A DNA stretch of 64,000 nt. Origin: Obelidium mucronatum (Eukaryota > Chytridiomycota > Chytridiomycetes > Chytridiales > Chytriomycetaceae). A program made the position numbers and the translations under genes. How positions within the stretch are numbered: position 1 is the first letter of the stretch; each line of letters begins with the position of its first letter. Where the stretch lies: NCBI GenBank assembly GCA_025765595.1, contig JAIVFH010000096.1:62001-126000 (forward strand), read 5' to 3'. The notes below the pieces were generated by a model. The model was not told the DNA's origin, ran no database searches, and saw only the letters and a program-made list of their open reading frames with translations. Below, piece by piece: positions 61,651-64,000 of this stretch.

Positions 61651-64000
61651 TTAAAGAATCATTTTTTTTCTTGTCTTGTAGCAAGCGGTTTCTGAACAAG
61701 TCGTGTTTATGATTGTTTCTGATAACTTGGATTTGGCTTGTTCTGTGATGGAACGCGCGGCGGCTGAGAAGTCTGTTGCTGAGATTGATGAGAGTTTGAC
61801 GGCTGCTTATTTGAACAGAAGGAAACACAGAGAGGTTTGTTTTTTTTTTGTACCGACTGATTAATTTTTTTGGGTGTTCTTAAAATCTTGGGCGCAATTT
61901 TCTTAGAGAAGTAGCCAGCCTTACTATGATGTGAATGTGTATGCCGCCTCCAGATATCCTTCTAGTTTGCCTGAGCCATTGCGTTTGAAGACAAATGGGT
62001 TGACACCAGCGCAGGTTTGATTTCTCTTTTTTTTATGTGATTGGCTCAAGTTTTTTAATCATCACATGTAGTACCGAGTCTACGAAGACTTTTCTCGAAT
62101 TGCGCGTCACGCCCCAGCAGGCACCGAGGGCCCTATAGAAAGAGATGGTCGTGGTGGAGCGCGGGAAGGAAATGTCGAGGATCAGATCCCGGCTGGAGTG
62201 ATCCAAGCAATGGAAAAGTTGGACGCGGCACTCGTAGAGCTGGACAAGGCTATTGCCAGCACCATGACGGACTCCATCACCCAACTCCCTGCGCAACACG
62301 AAATCAAGATTGTTCTTCGTCAAATCAGCGCCTTTATCACCCAATTCAACCGCGATGACATTCACTTGGTGGCGGGCCAGAAAGTTGTTGCGCAGCTGTT
62401 CCGTATTGATTTGCCGTTGAGCCGAGAATGCTATGTGTTGTTGTTGGAGCGGATTTTTGATATTTCCAAGGTTGCCGCCAAGGAGATTATTTCATGGTTC
62501 CTGTATGCAGCGGATGAGCGCAGATGGAATGTGGATGTGATTGTGATTATGATTCGGGCGAATATGATGCCGATGCATGATTTGGATGTTCAACTGGCGC
62601 GGTTGTTGGATTCTTGTTCTGGAAAGGAGGAGGTTGTGCAGTTTGTGGTGGATTTGATTCGAGCTGTTTTGTTGGGTGAAGCGCCGTTTGCGGCCCATGA
62701 TGCCTTTTTCAATAGTATTGCAATGTTGAGGGATCGGGTTGTGGGGACTGAGAGGTTTGTTTTTTTTTGGGTTTTTTTTTTATGGGGGGTGTTGAAAATT
62801 TTTTTTCTTACATCTTTTTGGATTTAGTGTTACTGCATTGCTTCGAGATGTCAAGAGTCGCTTTTCTGTGGTTTCTCTGAAAGGGCCCAACGGGAAAGAC
62901 TTGGAATCTGTGGAGTTGCGGGAGAGTTTGGGGGTTTTGTTTTCTGAGTGGGTCAAGATTTATCACCATCCATCGTCTTCTGAGAAGACACATAAGGAGT
63001 ATATTCTTCAGGTTTGTTTTTGGTTTTTGGTTTTTGTTTTTTGTTTTTTGGTTGGAAGAGGCTGGCTGAGCTTTTTCCCACAGCTGCAGATCTTGGGGTG
63101 TTGCAGGAAGAAGACATTTCCTCAATGTTCTTTAGAGTTTGCACAGAGTTGAGTGTGGACTTGTACATTCAAGCAAAGTCTGCGCCAAATGTTTCTCCAC
63201 TGTTGCCATTCCAGGCAGTGGATGCGTTTGCTCGTTTGATTGTCTTGCTTGTCCGCTATCACGCGGAATCTGCTGGCGCGAATGGAAATGCTGCTAAATT
63301 AGACTTGACCACCAAAATTCTGTACATTATTGTCTTGGTGTTGGTCCACTCTCACGAACAGAGACGTGGACAGTTCAACCAAAGACCCTTCTTCAGGCTC
63401 TTTTCGAGTTTATTGAATGACTTGAATTTGTTTGAGGATGAACTGCAAGCTGTTTACTACCAGATTTTGTTCAAGATTAGTAATACCTTGCATACGCTGC
63501 AGCCTTCTTTCCTTCCGGGATTCACACTGTCTTGGTTGCAGTTGATTTCGCATCGCTACTTTATGCCGAAGCTGTTGTCTGCCTGAAGCACAGAAGGTAC
63601 TTTGCTTATACTTTTCAAGGAATGCTTGTTGATGGTCAAATTTTGTAGGGATGGCCATTCTTCCAAAGACTGCTTGTCGACTTGTTCAAGTTTTTGGGAC
63701 CATTTTTGAGACAATCTGAAATGGCTGATGCCATTCGTTTGTTGTACAAGGCGACCCTGCGGATACTCTTGGTCCTGTTGCATGACTTCCCAGAATTCCT
63801 TTGCGACTATCACTTTAGTTTTGTTGAAGTGATCCCACATTCTTGCATCCAGCTCAGGAATTTGATTTTGAGTGCCTTCCAAGAAACATGCGTCTTCCAG
63901 ACCCATTCACACCAAACTTGAAGGTTGAACTGCTTCCTGAAATCAACCAGGCCCCCCACGTCATGTCGGATTATACCAGCTCCTTGAACCAAATCAATCT
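57529..64000 (+). CDS. CNOT1: CNOT1/NOT1, scaffold of the CCR4-NOT deadenylase (3' end outside window)
   Basis: The start ATG at 57529 begins [15 protein letters not shown] in a GC-rich exon. N-terminal HEAT part: NWDVIRGLD-like [66 protein letters not shown]-like [12 protein letters not shown]. Middle: [20 protein letters not shown] and [23 protein letters not shown]1-binding MIF4[67 protein letters not shown]. Later DUF3819 and the NOT-box region [37 protein letters not shown]. At least five one-base frame breaks interrupt this otherwise conserved gene (about 59720, 60350, 60700, 63583, 63880). One intron (58298-59010) carries a palindrome array, another a 31-nt poly-T (61619-61649). Confidence 0.95.
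58298..59010 (+). repeat. Palindrome array filling a CNOT1 intron (about 20 copies)
   Basis: The intron runs from the donor ccggtatgt to the acceptor aaaaacag before CCCCCATGG. Between 58327 and 58955 it contains about 21 copies of a perfect 13-nt palindrome: ACGCC-GAA-GGCGT, ACGCC-TAC-GGCGT, or GCGCC-GAA-GGCGC, plus one degenerate copy (58395). The first part has alternating copies 15-25 bp apart. From about 58540 on, copies are set in a longer tandem unit with the spacer aatcttgtttttttcattgc. Loop variants and arm variants both keep pairing, so changes are compensated. Confidence 0.9.
61619..61649 (+). repeat. 31-nt poly-T in CNOT1 intron
   Basis: It directly follows the donor gtgagtt of the intron after QNGFTE. 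Confidence 0.9.

Noticed and set aside
63012..63058. Further CNOT1 frame break at 63.0 kb
   Set aside because: A 47-bp intron (gtttgt...ggaag) joins EYILQ to [12 protein letters not shown] in phase, so no break is needed.

Overview
The window is nuclear DNA from an intron-rich, gene-dense eukaryote, most likely a zoosporic (chytrid-type) fungus. That is an inference. The supporting mix is a retinoblastoma pocket protein, COP9 subunit CSN4, class C GPCRs and Crinkler-like (CRN) effector sequences, alongside fungal-style genes such as CDC50, a TPS2/TSL1-type trehalose protein and ALG8. Introns are mostly 45-90 bp with GT..AG ends, often starting gtgagt or gttgag. Many coding models below are spliced from several exons, so the coordinates given are whole-gene spans.

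Layout, 0-15.3 kb: a partial unknown acidic protein (-), a tandem AAA protein with altered Walker B residues (+), the flippase subunit CDC50 (-), a decayed MULE-like transposon with a nested small element, CSN4 (-) with a duplicated 3' end, a 7TM protein (+), COX20 (+) and a JmjN/JmjC/PHD histone demethylase (-).

15.4-31.9 kb: a class C GPCR carrying a PstS-like ectodomain (+), ALG8 (-), a poorly resolved locus (-), a sterol desaturase/fatty-acid hydroxylase (-), a FAM135-like lipase (-) and symplekin (-).

31.9-46.4 kb: a trehalose synthase/phosphatase fusion (+), an RB homologue (+), MCM5 (+), relics of an ABC exon and a CRN header, an ABCD-type transporter (-), a four-exon metallothionein (-) and a tiny unknown ORF.

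46.4-64 kb: a second class C GPCR with an ANF-type ectodomain (-), a CRN relic, a syntaxin-16/TLG2 type SNARE (-), MAT1/TFB3 (+), two broken CRN-type genes (+), and CNOT1 (+) running off the right edge. A 720-bp CNOT1 intron is packed with about 20 copies of a 13-nt palindrome; single copies of the same motif lie in introns elsewhere in the window.

Common themes: very short head-to-head promoters (45-90 bp), GC-rich first exons, and long poly-T tracts on the sense strand of introns. Housekeeping genes also show a recurring pattern of one-base frame breaks, which most likely reflects assembly indels. The two receptors share a C-terminal module despite unrelated ectodomains, which is the most interesting functional signal here.
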